Of a stretch of 64,000 bases of DNA, positions 37,730 through 46,138 are shown one piece after another. Source of the stretch: Eubacteriales bacterium (GTDB lineage: Bacteria; Bacillota; Clostridia; Acetivibrionales; JANLFN01); assembly GCA_024655885.1 (NCBI GenBank), contig JANLFN010000006.1, positions 159,079-223,078 on the forward strand. The letters are read 5' to 3'. The number at the start of each line of letters is the position of its first letter. Position 1 is the first letter of the stretch. A program made the translations under genes and the position numbers. The notes beneath the pieces were generated by a model that saw only the letters and a list, made by a program, of their open reading frames with translations, had not been told where the DNA came from and did no database searches.

Positions 37730-38437
37730 TCATTTAATTTTCACATATGATGATAAGTGCACCCATTCCGGATGTAAACTGATGATGATCATCGTTATCA
37801 GATATTTCCGGTGTTTTTCAATTGTTTTTAAAGGATAGCCCGTCTTTCTTGCAAAGGCTGTTGCCGGAAATCTCTTTTTTTCAATAAGCTCTTGGACCAG
37901 CTCTGTATCATTAATATACTTATGAACAATCCTGTATATAAGTTCTCTGGTATCCTTGTGTTTAGGTGATGCCCTTTCCAATTCCTCAAATTTTATTCCA
38001 TAATCGTTCAATATGCGGTCCAACTCTAAAATTTCTTCTACAAGCTCGCTGGATTCAACTTTTTCCCGGTAAATTTGAATTGATTTGTTTATTTCTTCAC
38101 CTGTTAAAGAAGATTCTTCATTGAATACATAGTCCAAGGACAGATTCTGATTGTGATATTTATTTTTCCGGAAATAGTTAACCAAAGCCCTGTTAATCAA
38201 GCAGTATGAATAACTAAGAAATGACCTGCCTTTTGAAGCTTCAAAAGTATCAATTGCGTGGTTGAAGGCCAGCAATCCAATGCTTGCTTCCTCATCGCTC
38301 CACGATATAAACTTTCTGCAGATATGACTGACAACATTTATAATATAAGGCTTGTTACGGTTAATAATCTGCTGTCTTTCCAGTTCATTTCCGTTTTTAG
38401 CACTTTGTATGCTTTGCTCTATATGTGAATTCTCCAT
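37730..38437 (-). CDS. sigI: RNA polymerase sigma-I factor
   Basis: A 235-residue protein with the SigI pattern: QSAKNGNELERQQIINRNKP, then YIINVVSHICRKFISWSDEE and ASIGLLAFNHAIDTFEASKG, i.e. a sigma-2-like region but no classic region 4, replaced by the SigI C-terminal helix-turn-helix (KKRFPATAFARKTGYPLKTI). SigI controls heat-shock or extracellular polysaccharide genes in Bacillus and Clostridium thermocellum relatives. It is paired with rsgI downstream. Confidence 0.92.
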   Translation of the reverse strand: MENSHIEQSIQSAKNGNELERQQIINRNKPYIINVVSHICRKFISWSDEEASIGLLAFNHAIDTFEASKGRSFLSYSYCLINRALVNYFRKNKYHNQNLSLDYVFNEESSLTGEEINKSIQIYREKVESSELVEEILELDRILNDYGIKFEELERASPKHKDTRELIYRIVHKYINDTELVQELIEKKRFPATAFARKTGYPLKTIEKHRKYLITMIIISLHPEWVHLSSYVKIK

Positions 38438-38543
38438 AGACCCACCCTTGTTAAAACCATACTTTATCTTTAATCTTTATCGTCACTATTTTGCGTTTCT
38501 TTACAAAGAGCTTATAGAACAACATATTTTATGAAAAATGTTA

Positions 38544-38574
38544 ACCTTCCCTTGCCATAATGACAAGGGAAGGT
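38544..38574 (-). terminator. Hairpin terminator after the stalk-domain protein gene
   Basis: The 11-bp perfect stem ACCTTCCCTTG (38544-38554) / CAAGGGAAGGT (38564-38574) lies 49 bp past the stop of the leftward gene. Confidence 0.75.
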
Positions 38575-38622
38575 CTTAAAAAAACACTCTCTATTTATAT
38601 GTGTTAATTTCAAATGCTTCTG

Positions 38623-39558
38623 CTATTCATTTGCATTCGTAGCCTGGCTGTCCTCAATTTCAACCGTTTCACTTTCCGCATCCCAATTAACCTTTAACCC
38701 CAGTTTTTCAACGATAAACCTTAACGGTACAACCGTCCTGTTATTGATTGTCTCAGGCGGAACATCAATTTTTACTTCTTCACCGTTCACGTACGCCAGG
38801 TTATTCCCAATTTGGAGAACAATTTTGACTTCTTCCCTCTGTATTGTGACCTCTTGTTTAGCCTGATCCCATGCAACAGATGCTCCGAACCCTTCCGTTA
38901 AAGCTCTTACCGGTATTAATGTGCGGCCCTCTTTAATAACCGGCAGTGTATCGAATTTTATCATAGTTCCTTTGGCTACCACGCTGTCTACAGGTAAAAC
39001 CTTAATATCCTGATACTTCTCTTGCAGTTCCTCCTCCAGCGTTTTTAATCTGTTTCTCTCTTCATTAGTATATGAATTCCGTATTGTCTCCCTGATTTGT
39101 TCTCTAATCTGTTTTAGCTGATCCTTGGAAGAATTAATATCCTGTTCTTTTTGTTGAATCTGTAGTTGCAATGCCTGGGCCTGTCCTTGATTTTCTGTCC
39201 TCACAGCTTCTTTGTATTTATTTTCCAAATCCGCCATCCCATTTTCCAATTTTTTCATTTGATCTCTCAGCGTATTTTGAGTTTGCTCAAGTACACGGAC
39301 CTGTTCCTTCAAAGCGTTACCGCTTGTTTTCGCGTCAACATCCGGATTCTTGTTTTCGTACCCACCTGAATTTTTAACTTCCTCTTTAATATTTTCAGTG
39401 TCCTGTGTATTTGAGATATTTGTTGTTGAATTGGAACTGTTCTGGCTTGTTCCACCAGATCCGGTTGATGATGGTCCTGCCGCGAAAACAATTGAGGTTG
39501 AAGTAAAGCATAGAATTGTTACCAGGATAATGATAAGCATTTTAATACTTTTTTTCAT
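38623..39558 (-). CDS. Secreted coiled-coil protein with copper-amine-oxidase-N-like stalk domain
   Basis: The 311-residue protein has a signal peptide (ending IVFA), a Ser/Gly/Asn-rich linker, a coiled coil (about residues 85-185; LKEQVRVLEQTQNTLRDQMK) and a C-terminal stalk domain (about 200-305) with LPVIKEGRTLIPVRALTEGF and NNRTVVPLRFIVEKLGLKVN. These stalk domains are widespread in Clostridial surface proteins, in spite of the copper amine oxidase N-terminal domain name. It probably sits in or on the cell wall. Confidence 0.87.
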   Translation of the reverse strand: MKKSIKMLIIILVTILCFTSTSIVFAAGPSSTGSGGTSQNSSNSTTNISNTQDTENIKEEVKNSGGYENKNPDVDAKTSGNALKEQVRVLEQTQNTLRDQMKKLENGMADLENKYKEAVRTENQGQAQALQLQIQQKEQDINSSKDQLKQIREQIRETIRNSYTNEERNRLKTLEEELQEKYQDIKVLPVDSVVAKGTMIKFDTLPVIKEGRTLIPVRALTEGFGASVAWDQAKQEVTIQREEVKIVLQIGNNLAYVNGEEVKIDVPPETINNRTVVPLRFIVEKLGLKVNWDAESETVEIEDSQATNANE

Positions 39559-39667
39559 AAAGATACATCTCCTTTACAAATAGTCGGTTGTCTTTTCACT
39601 TATCTATACAATCACTATTTGATTTTTGGGAGGGTATTTTAAGAAAAATTTATAAAGTTCTTACAAA

Positions 39668-40417
39668 TCACTTGACTTTCAGATTTTGAATCTTCAGAAA
39701 AGCATCTACAACCTCTTTATTGAACTGCGTTCCCCTGTGTTTCTTCACTTCCTCTGCCGCGAATTCATGAGATAAAGCACTTCGGCAGGGTCTGTCTGAA
39801 GTCATTGCATCATATGTATCGGCAATTGCTATTATGGATGCACCGATAGGAATTTCATCACCCTTAAGTCCTTTCGGATACCCTTTTCCATCAGGTCTTT
39901 CATGGTGATATAGTATTGCCGGAAGCATAGGTGAAAGAAATTCAATTTTTTTAAGAATATTGTAGCCCAACACCGGATGTGTCTGTATCTTTTTGAACTC
40001 TTCTTCATCCAACTTTCCTGGCTTATTTAAGATGTGATCGGGAACTCCTATTTTACCTATATCATGAAGCAGAGCCGCCAATTCAAGACATTCAAGCTGA
40101 CTGTCCTCCAGTCCCAATTCTTTTCCTACCTTGCAGGCAATATCCGCTACCCTCCTGGAATGACCCGCTGTATAAGCATCTCTAGCATCTATGGCGGCAG
40201 ATGCAGCAGCTACTGTCTCCCTGTATGAATAGTTCAGTTTTCGAATTGCTTCCTCTAAATGTTTTTTGCCTTCCGTCAACTCGGTGTTTTGTCGTATCAA
40301 TGTACCCGATGCTTTGTAAACAGTCCTTAACAAAAAAGTATAAAGTGCAATCAGACCTAAAAACATGACGGCCCATACAGTCCTGATAAGTTCTGATAAT
40401 TCCATGCTGCTTTTCAT
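39668..40417 (-). CDS. Membrane-anchored HD-GYP c-di-GMP phosphodiesterase
   Basis: A 249-residue protein with one N-terminal helix (about 8-30), a short coiled coil and an HD-GYP domain: ALLHDIGKIGVPDHILNKPG, QTHPVLGYNIL and HHERPDGKGYPKGLKGDEIP (the GYP motif). It would hydrolyse c-di-GMP. It overlaps by four bases a GGDEF-domain fragment, so the two once formed one protein or an operon. Confidence 0.88.
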   Translation of the reverse strand: MKSSMELSELIRTVWAVMFLGLIALYTFLLRTVYKASGTLIRQNTELTEGKKHLEEAIRKLNYSYRETVAAASAAIDARDAYTAGHSRRVADIACKVGKELGLEDSQLECLELAALLHDIGKIGVPDHILNKPGKLDEEEFKKIQTHPVLGYNILKKIEFLSPMLPAILYHHERPDGKGYPKGLKGDEIPIGASIIAIADTYDAMTSDRPCRSALSHEFAAEEVKKHRGTQFNKEVVDAFLKIQNLKVK

Positions 40418-40749
40418 ATATTTGAAGCCTCAGTATCCGTATTGGGAAGGATAATTGCAAATTCATCTCCACTGAGTCTGGCAGCAACATCAACATTTCG
40501 AATGCTTTTTTGTATTGTTTGGGCAATTGTATTTATCAGCTTGTTGCCTACATGATGGTCAAAGGTATCATTGATCTGTTTAAAGTTGCCGCAGTCCATA
40601 TATGCAATCGCCACTTTACAATTGTTCCGCCTGCAACGTTCAATTTCTTTTATGCCAAACTCATGAAATGCCTTCAAATTAGGTATTCTCGTTAAAAAAT
40701 CCAAGCGGGACAGGCTTTTTTCCATCTCCATATGAAAAAATAGTACCAA
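40414..40749 (-). pseudogene. Truncated GGDEF domain
   Basis: The 111 codons contain SRLDFLTRIPNLKAFHEFGI, AIAYMDCGNFKQINDTFDHH and RLSGDEFAIILPN, a GGDEF domain with SGDEF in place of GGDEF. The second half, including the SIGIA-type strand, is missing, and no sensor domain precedes it. It is unlikely to make c-di-GMP; it may be part of a split GGDEF/HD-GYP protein, since its stop overlaps the HD-GYP start. Confidence 0.75.
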
Positions 40750-40858
40750 TTATTATAATTATTAATCTCCAACTCTTGACATCTCAATCTATTTTCAATC
40801 ATAAGCATAAAAACTCTGTAAGATCATATGCTGTCAGGTTATTGAACCAACCACAGCA

Positions 40859-41776
40859 TTAATATCTAAATTTGAAATTTATTACCGTTAACTGGTTTTC
40901 AATTATAAAGCTTATAAAATCCTCGGTAAAATCTTTAGGACTATAGTCTAACAAGACAAAGTTAAACTCTCTCATAATTCTGATGCCTTGAATTGGAATG
41001 ATAGCCAACGTTCCTGCTTCCACTTCGCGCTTAACAGCTTCTCTTGAAATAACCGTATAGCCAAGGTTTGCTTCCACCAAGGATTTTATGGCCCCAATAC
41101 TTCCGACTTCCATATAAATCTTTAAGTCAGAAAGGCTATACCCAAGTTCTTGGATCTTATTTTCGAATATCATTCTGGTTCCGGAACCTTTCTCTCTTAA
41201 AATAAGTTTACCCTCTTTAATTACTTCACTTATTTCTACTTTTTCTCTCATAGACAAACTATTTTGTGGTGAAACTACCAAAACTAGTTCATCATCTTTT
41301 AGCTTTTTATAATTGAATTTGCTTTTATCAAAAGGACCTTCGACAATACCCAGATCAAATTCTCCATTACACATCCTTTTCAAAACTTCTTCCAAATTAT
41401 GCACATGCATTATAACATCAATATTTTTGTGCAGACTTTTATATTTACCCAACAAATTCGGAAGTACAAATTCCCCAATTGTTAAAGTCGCACCGATATT
41501 ATACCTTTTTATTACAGACGACTTGTTTTTTAACTTTCTTTCCAGAAGAAGTGAATTTACCTCAAACTCCTTTGCATTCCTAAAGAGCAGTTCTCCTTCC
41601 TCAGTTAATGAAATTTGCCTTCCTTTTTTCTTTATCAATTTTACTTCATAATATTCTTCCAGTTGTTTTATATGCTGTGTTACTGCCGGCTGTGTGAGGT
41701 TAAGCATTTCTGCCGCCCTGGTATAGCTTTTTAATTTTGCTACATTGATAAAAGTAGTAAGTTTTGAATCCATCAT
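40859..41776 (-). CDS. LysR-family regulator divergent from the yeiH relic
   Basis: A 305-residue LTTR with N-terminal winged helix (FINVAKLKSYTRAAEMLNLT, then QPAVTQHIKQLEEYYEVKLI) and a C-terminal substrate-binding fold (EFDLGIVEGPFDKSKF). It faces a YeiH-type gene, the usual arrangement for CysL/YeiE-like regulators and their target. The ATG at 41776 follows GAGGAG with nine-base spacing. Its target is now truncated, but the TauE-like gene behind it may still be controlled. Confidence 0.9.
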   Translation of the reverse strand: MMDSKLTTFINVAKLKSYTRAAEMLNLTQPAVTQHIKQLEEYYEVKLIKKKGRQISLTEEGELLFRNAKEFEVNSLLLERKLKNKSSVIKRYNIGATLTIGEFVLPNLLGKYKSLHKNIDVIMHVHNLEEVLKRMCNGEFDLGIVEGPFDKSKFNYKKLKDDELVLVVSPQNSLSMREKVEISEVIKEGKLILREKGSGTRMIFENKIQELGYSLSDLKIYMEVGSIGAIKSLVEANLGYTVISREAVKREVEAGTLAIIPIQGIRIMREFNFVLLDYSPKDFTEDFISFIIENQLTVINFKFRY

Positions 41777-41944
41777 ATTCTTTAGCTCCTCAAACTGCTT
41801 TGGTTATACTACTATTGTATAACAACTGGAATCGTACAGAAAGGCATCCATAAATTTTTTTTATGTATTTATAATAAATCATAATTTGTTTTTATGCTTT
41901 GTTCATACTAAAATAATTAGTATGAATAGATTTTGGGGGAAATT

Positions 41945-42337
41945 ATGAACTGGTTTAGAAAAAACATTTTAGGTATATTGCTATCCTTTATTCTTGCATT
42001 AGCGGCAGCATGGCTTGGAAACAAATATCCGATAATTGGAGGTCCAGTTTTTGGCATTGTCCCTGGAATTATTATAAATAATACCATTGGGAAACCGGAG
42101 TGGTGTGCGGACGGGATCAAATTTACGTCAAAAAAAATCCTGCAATGGGCAATTATAGTCTTAGGCAGCAGTCTTAGCCTCACACAGGTATGGAAAACGG
42201 GACTTCAGTCTCTATCTGTTATGCTGTTTACATTATCCTGCGCTTTTATTTCTGCTTATGGCTTTGGGAAACTTATAAATATTCCATTTAATCAGTATAG
42301 GAGTACAGTTTATAACAGGACAAATATGAGTCTATAA
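41945..42337 (+). pseudogene. Truncated YeiH/UPF0324-family permease
   Basis: From the ATG at 41945 (GGGGGAAATT ahead) the product reads MNWFRKNILGILLSFILALA, with GGPVFGIVPGIIINN and KKILQWAIIVLGSSLSLTQV, the first third of YeiH/UPF0324 membrane proteins. After FGKLINIPFN the frame ends with unrelated residues. Family members have about 320-350 residues, so roughly two thirds are deleted. Confidence 0.8.
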
Positions 42338-42349
42338 ACGGAGTTGAAT

Positions 42350-43174
42350 TTGTTATTTATGGAACAATTTTTATGGCTTTTACCTTTAGGATTTATTGTT
42401 GGAACATTCGGTACACTTATCGGAGCAGGAGGCGGCTTTATATTGGTACCGGTTCTTTTGCTACTGTACCCTGACAAAAGTCCTGAAACCATTACAAGCA
42501 TATCTTTGGCGGTTGTATTTTTCAATGCACTATCAGGGTCGTATGCTTATGCCAGAATGAAAAGAATTGATTACAAATCCGGCTTGATTTTTGCTGTTGC
42601 TACAATTCCAGGATCAATTCTTGGTGCTTACACTACCTCATTCATCCCCAGAAATATTTTTGATGGAGTGTTTGGTATACTGCTAATTGCTGCATCAGTA
42701 TTTTTAATGATGAAACCTAAAAACACCAAAGTTATAGAAGGTGAAAAACCAAAAAATTATATAATCCGCTCAATTACTGATATTGATGGAGTCAGTTATA
42801 TATTCTCATACAATCCTGTATTGGGTGTTGTAATAAGCGTCTTGGTCGGATACATTTCCAGCTTGCTCGGGATCGGAGGTGGTATCATTCATGTTCCTGT
42901 ACTGGTACATGTACTGAACTTTCCCGTTCATATCGCAACTGCGACTTCTCACTTTGTTCTTGCTGTAATGTCATTATCCGGGACAGCAGTCCATGTTGCA
43001 TCCGGAGTTCTTTCAAAAGGAGTAATACAGACTATAGCTTTATCAATAGGGGTATTGTTCGGTGCACAGCTTGGTGCAAGGCTTTCAAACCGGTTTCATG
43101 GAGTTTGGATAATAAGGAGCCTTGCTATTGCTCTTGGGCTTGTAGGAATTCGGATATTCATTATGGCATTTTAG
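42350..43174 (+). CDS. TauE/SafE-family membrane transporter
   Basis: About 274 residues, eight predicted helices, with the two repeated family motifs GTLIGAGGGFILVPVLL and SSLLGIGGGIIHVPVLVHVL. Family members export sulfite, sulfoacetate or similar anions or move thiol compounds. The start is uncertain: TTG at 42344 abuts GGAG, TTG at 42350 has six-base spacing, ATG at 42359 is distant. It follows the yeiH relic by a few bases and shares its LysR regulator region, consistent with sulfur-anion handling. Confidence 0.85.
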   Translation: MLFMEQFLWLLPLGFIVGTFGTLIGAGGGFILVPVLLLLYPDKSPETITSISLAVVFFNALSGSYAYARMKRIDYKSGLIFAVATIPGSILGAYTTSFIPRNIFDGVFGILLIAASVFLMMKPKNTKVIEGEKPKNYIIRSITDIDGVSYIFSYNPVLGVVISVLVGYISSLLGIGGGIIHVPVLVHVLNFPVHIATATSHFVLAVMSLSGTAVHVASGVLSKGVIQTIALSIGVLFGAQLGARLSNRFHGVWIIRSLAIALGLVGIRIFIMAF

Positions 43175-43232
43175 TAACTTTATATGTATGAATTGTGGTA
43201 AAATATTTTATAATTTTAGAAGGAGAAATCAA

Positions 43233-44042
43233 ATGACACAGCCAATAACATTTCCAGGTTTAGGACTAAGCTTTACAATTGACCCAATTGCATTCAGCAT
43301 TTTTGGCATGGGGATACATTGGTACGGCATTATAATAGCAACGGGCTTTATACTTGCTTTTTTGCTTGCTAATAGAGATTCCAAAGCATTTGGAATTAAT
43401 CAGAATGATATTATTGATCTCTTACTCATTGTAACCCCTTTTGCCATTATTGGAGCAAGGCTCTATTATGTGGTTTTTGAGTGGTCTAATTATAAAAACA
43501 ATTTACTTGAAGTTTTCAACATCCGCCACGGCGGTTTAGCCATATATGGCGGCATACTTACCGCTGTAGTAGTAGCTTATATTTTTACAAAGAAAAGAAA
43601 AATAAATGTGTGGAAGTTCTTTGATTTCCTTATACCCTATGTGGCCTTGGCTCAATCCATAGGCCGCTGGGGCAACTTTGTAAATCAGGAGGCTCACGGG
43701 GCTGAAACTACACTACCCTGGAGAATGGAAATATTTGATCCTTCAAAAATGCAGAGAGTAGCAGTACACCCAACCTTCCTGTATGAATCCTTATGGAATC
43801 TGGGATTGTTTTTCTTTTTATTATGGTTCAGGAAGAAGAAAAAACATGAGGGCGAGGTATTTACTCTTTATCTTGCTTTATATGGTTTCGCACGTTTTTT
43901 CATTGAAGGAATGCGGACAGACAGCTTATATATTGGTACATTTAGAGTATCACAGATGTTAGCGGGCTTATTTTTCATAGCTTGCATAACATTATTCTTT
44001 GTTAGGCGGCACAAACATATAAAGCCTGAGGTAAATAATTAG
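43233..44042 (+). CDS. lgt: Prolipoprotein diacylglyceryl transferase
   Basis: A 269-residue membrane enzyme from MTQPITFPGLG. Catalytic and lipid-binding motifs are HGGLAIYGGILTAV, QSIGRWGNFVNQEAHG and HPTFLYESLWNLG, and the late RFFIEGMRTDSLY is typical. Lgt transfers diacylglycerol from phosphatidylglycerol to the lipobox cysteine. AGAAGGAG precedes the ATG at 43233; the frame is open to 43188 but lacks a site there. Confidence 0.95.
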   Translation: MTQPITFPGLGLSFTIDPIAFSIFGMGIHWYGIIIATGFILAFLLANRDSKAFGINQNDIIDLLLIVTPFAIIGARLYYVVFEWSNYKNNLLEVFNIRHGGLAIYGGILTAVVVAYIFTKKRKINVWKFFDFLIPYVALAQSIGRWGNFVNQEAHGAETTLPWRMEIFDPSKMQRVAVHPTFLYESLWNLGLFFFLLWFRKKKKHEGEVFTLYLALYGFARFFIEGMRTDSLYIGTFRVSQMLAGLFFIACITLFFVRRHKHIKPEVNN

Positions 44043-44099
44043 CCAGAATTAAGTAATGCTTTTAACCTTTTAGATTTCACCGCACCAATAGCTCGCTAT

Positions 44100-44323
44100 T
44101 GAAATTTTGAAGCAATTATTGGCTATGAAGCCCATGCAAGGCTACTAACGATGAAAGAGCTAAGAAAATTCTGTATCATATTGCAGATGAAGAAAGAAAG
44201 CATGTTGGCGAACTGCAGCAATTGCTTTACATGTTAAGCCCCAAAGATGCTGAGTACACAGAAAAAGGAAAGCAGACCGTTCAGCAGCAACAGTCGCAGA
44301 ATTTTCAGGTTCCGCTTCAGTAA
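44100..44323 (+). pseudogene. Ferritin-like/rubrerythrin-like domain remnant
   Basis: The frame from 44144 reads KKILYHIADEERKHVGELQQ then LLYMLSPKDAEY, the second helix pair of a ferritin-like domain with its EExxH metal motif. The first helix (EAIIGYEAHARLL) is in another frame just upstream, so a frameshift and loss of the N-terminus have broken it. Confidence 0.6.
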
Positions 44324-44376
44324 ACAGACCGGCGTGCACTGCCGGCTCTGTTTATAAACATAGATAAACTGCCTTT

Positions 44377-44493
44377 CTAAATAACTTTAAAAAACTTCAC
44401 TATTTCAACTCCAATTGCAACTCCGACAATACCAATAATAAGTGAACCCAACATATAAACAAAGGCGTTCATCTTTTCGTAAGCGTCAAATAT
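44377..44493 (-). pseudogene. 3' remnant of a crcB fluoride channel gene
   Basis: The last 38 codons, with YEKMNAFVYMLGSLIIGIVG, match the C-terminus of the intact CrcB at 46.5 kb (NEKMNAFTYVLGSLLLGVIG). It is on the opposite strand and 2 kb away from the intact pair. Confidence 0.7.
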
Positions 44494-44553
44494 ATCATCA
44501 CATAGTATAACAGTCGTGAAGTTGATACAATCACAATAAATACAGTTGAAAAA

Positions 44554-44581
44554 GTTGAAAAAGTAAGCAAACTTTTTCAAC
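44554..44581. repeat. Perfect 11-bp hairpin
   Basis: GTTGAAAAAGT and its complement ACTTTTTCAAC surround a six-base loop. It lies between the crcB remnant and the IS66 remnant and may be an old element end or terminator. Confidence 0.5.
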
Positions 44582-44599
44582 CAGGAACGGAGTGGTTGT

Positions 44600-44652
44600 A
44601 TGGACACACAAAAAGTAGCAGCGGAGTACCGATTGTCACAATGGGCACAAGT
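44600..44652 (+). pseudogene. 5' remnant of IS66 TnpA
   Basis: MDTQKVAAEYRLSQWAQV matches the conserved start of IS66 accessory proteins; the frame then joins unrelated sequence. Confidence 0.5.
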
Positions 44653-44654
44653 GT

Positions 44655-44735
44655 CCTGCTTTTGCACCCTGTGAAGCCCGGATGGCAGCTACGTAACCGG
44701 CAGGCCCGCCGCCAAGTACACAGATATCTTATGTT
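44655..44735 (-). pseudogene. 5' remnant of dihydrolipoamide dehydrogenase
   Basis: Leftward translation gives DICVLGGGPAGYVAAIRASQ, the FAD-binding N-terminus of Lpd-type flavoproteins, and then breaks into the IS66 remnant. Confidence 0.55.
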
Positions 44736-44825
44736 GACAACTTCATTATATAATTATATTATAAAATTAAAATAATTATATAATAATTTAAGATTTCTCT
44801 TAATTGCTGAAAGGAGTTGGATGAA

Positions 44826-45140
44826 ATGACACTCGAAGATATGTATGTCAGGATATACAAGGCATTAGCCCACCCGATCAGGATTAAAATTGTAAGAACA
44901 CTGCGGGATGGTCCGTTATGTGTATGCACCTTGAATGAAAATGTTGAGTTCAGCCAGTCCAACCTGTCACAGCATCTGAAAATATTAAAGGATGCAGGTA
45001 TTTTGAAATCTGAAAAAGACGGCATAAGGATATTATACAGCATCAAAGACGATGAAGTCAAAAATCTGCTTGACATCACAGAAAAAATTATTAAGAACGA
45101 AATCAGCATGATGAACAGCCGCCTTACAGGAATTAAGTAA
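44826..45140 (+). CDS. ArsR-family metal-responsive repressor (1)
   Basis: A 104-residue winged-helix repressor. KALAHPIRIKIVRTLRDGPL leads to CVCTLNENVEFSQSNLSQHL; the CxC pair in the recognition helix region is the As(III)/Sb(III)/Bi(III) or soft-metal site of ArsR types. The ATG at 44826 has AAAGGAG nine bases upstream; the TTG at 44817 abuts it. It is not followed by an intact transporter; the crcB region starts 100 bp later under its own riboswitch. Target unknown. Confidence 0.88.
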   Translation: MTLEDMYVRIYKALAHPIRIKIVRTLRDGPLCVCTLNENVEFSQSNLSQHLKILKDAGILKSEKDGIRILYSIKDDEVKNLLDITEKIIKNEISMMNSRLTGIK

Positions 45141-45256
45141 TACGACAAAATTGCGAAAATTGATACGATAAAACCGGGTTAGTCAAAGCAATTTAAATTT
45201 TTATCAAAATCTATGGCATACTGGCTTACTATGTGCTATAATAATGTAGAGCAGTA

Positions 45257-45337
45257 ACGGTGATGGAGTTCACCTTAAGTGCAGAATTGCTAATGACTCC
45301 TACGAATAACTTTGATTAGTTATTTGTAGGAGTTTTT
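45257..45337 (+). ncRNA. Fluoride (crcB-type) riboswitch with terminator
   Basis: The aptamer core is GGTGATGGAGTTCACC (45259-45274), followed by a short helix and AATGACTCCTAC (45292-45303), the signature of the fluoride riboswitch. The 3' strand ACTCCTAC also pairs with GTAGGAGT (45326-45333), which is followed by TTTTT, so the terminator and aptamer compete. A -10 TATAAT is at 45237-45242. Fluoride binding should allow readthrough into the crcB genes. Confidence 0.92.
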
Positions 45338-45357
45338 GTATTTGGGGGTAAAGTACC

Positions 45358-45444
45358 ATGACGAAGGATTTCATATACCATGAATTGAAAAATAAAAGGC
45401 ACAATATAAAGAAAATGGCTTTTTGTGCATACCTCATATTATAA
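45358..45444 (+). pseudogene. Truncated ABC-permease-like N-terminus
   Basis: Twenty-eight codons from a good ribosome site (GGGGG): MTKDFIYHELKNKRHNIKKM then AFCAYLIL. The basic start and hydrophobic continuation look like the beginning of an FtsX-type ABC permease, cut off at the first helix. Assignment is tentative. Confidence 0.35.
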
Positions 45445-45488
45445 AGCTTCTCGAAATTTGCAGTGATATATATACCATAAGGAAAATA

Positions 45489-45653
45489 ATGAAAGTACAG
45501 TTAAATAAGATAAGAGAATTATCACACCATTTAAGTGAGATTAAGCGAAAATCAGATTATAGGTTTTCAAGCGAGGAAAGCAGCAAAGATGAAAAAACTG
45601 CGTGGATAAAGGCCGTAAAGCAATGGGTCGGTGAGCCGGGCATACGAATGTAA
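45489..45653 (+). CDS. Small hypothetical protein downstream of the fluoride riboswitch
   Basis: Fifty-four residues starting MKVQLNKIRELSHHLSEIKR and ending KQWVGEPGIRM, highly charged, no membrane segment. AAGGA lies about six bases before the ATG. The frame is open back to 45423. Not recognised; may be a gene remnant. Confidence 0.4.
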   Translation: MKVQLNKIRELSHHLSEIKRKSDYRFSSEESSKDEKTAWIKAVKQWVGEPGIRM

Positions 45654-45688
45654 AATATAAAATAAGATAAAGGAGACGAAGTATAAAA

Positions 45689-46138
45689 ATGCGAAAATAT
45701 GTCTTTATTAGTATTGGAGGTATTTTGGGGGCTATATCTAGGTATTTAATTAAAGGTCTACACATATATCATTACCACGAAAACGTTCCTTTGAATACGC
45801 TAATAATTAACGTTACAGGAAGTTTTATACTTGCCTTGGTTTTAACAGTTGCTTTTGAAGTTTGGGAATTTGACGCAAGTATTAGGTTAGGTATAGCAAC
45901 AGGATTTTTAGGGGCATATACAACATTTTCAACTCTTTGTAAGGAGACAGTAGGTCTTATTCATCAGGGAGATTACTTTTCGGCTATAACCTATATAACT
46001 GATTCTACTATAGTAGGTATTGCAGCAGCGTATTTCGGTATAGTCCTTGCCCGTGAAGTCGTTTCAAAGCTTGTCAAAAAGGATAAAGAAGATTTGGAAG
46101 AAAATATGGTAGAAGAAATCGAAGGTGGGGTGGAGTAA
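45689..46138 (+). CDS. crcB1: CrcB fluoride channel subunit 1
   Basis: A 149-residue membrane protein with the Fluc/CrcB motifs GGILGAISRYLIKG, LIINVTGSF and GFLGAYTTFSTLCKE. Fluc channels are dual-topology dimers that export F-. Two adjacent homologues, as here, form an antiparallel heterodimer. The C-terminal charged extension (KLVKKDKEDLEENMVEEIEG) is longer than usual. AAAGGAGA lies upstream. Expression is controlled by the riboswitch at 45257. Confidence 0.95.
   Translation: MRKYVFISIGGILGAISRYLIKGLHIYHYHENVPLNTLIINVTGSFILALVLTVAFEVWEFDASIRLGIATGFLGAYTTFSTLCKETVGLIHQGDYFSAITYITDSTIVGIAAAYFGIVLAREVVSKLVKKDKEDLEENMVEEIEGGVE

Noticed and set aside
38623..39558. Copper function for the amine-oxidase-like stalk protein
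   Set aside because: The stalk domain name derives from a structural relative; no copper ligands or link to the copper operon are visible.
45689..46138. Twin crcB genes as a frameshifted single gene
   Set aside because: Both frames are complete with their own family motifs; paired crcB genes forming a heterodimer are known.
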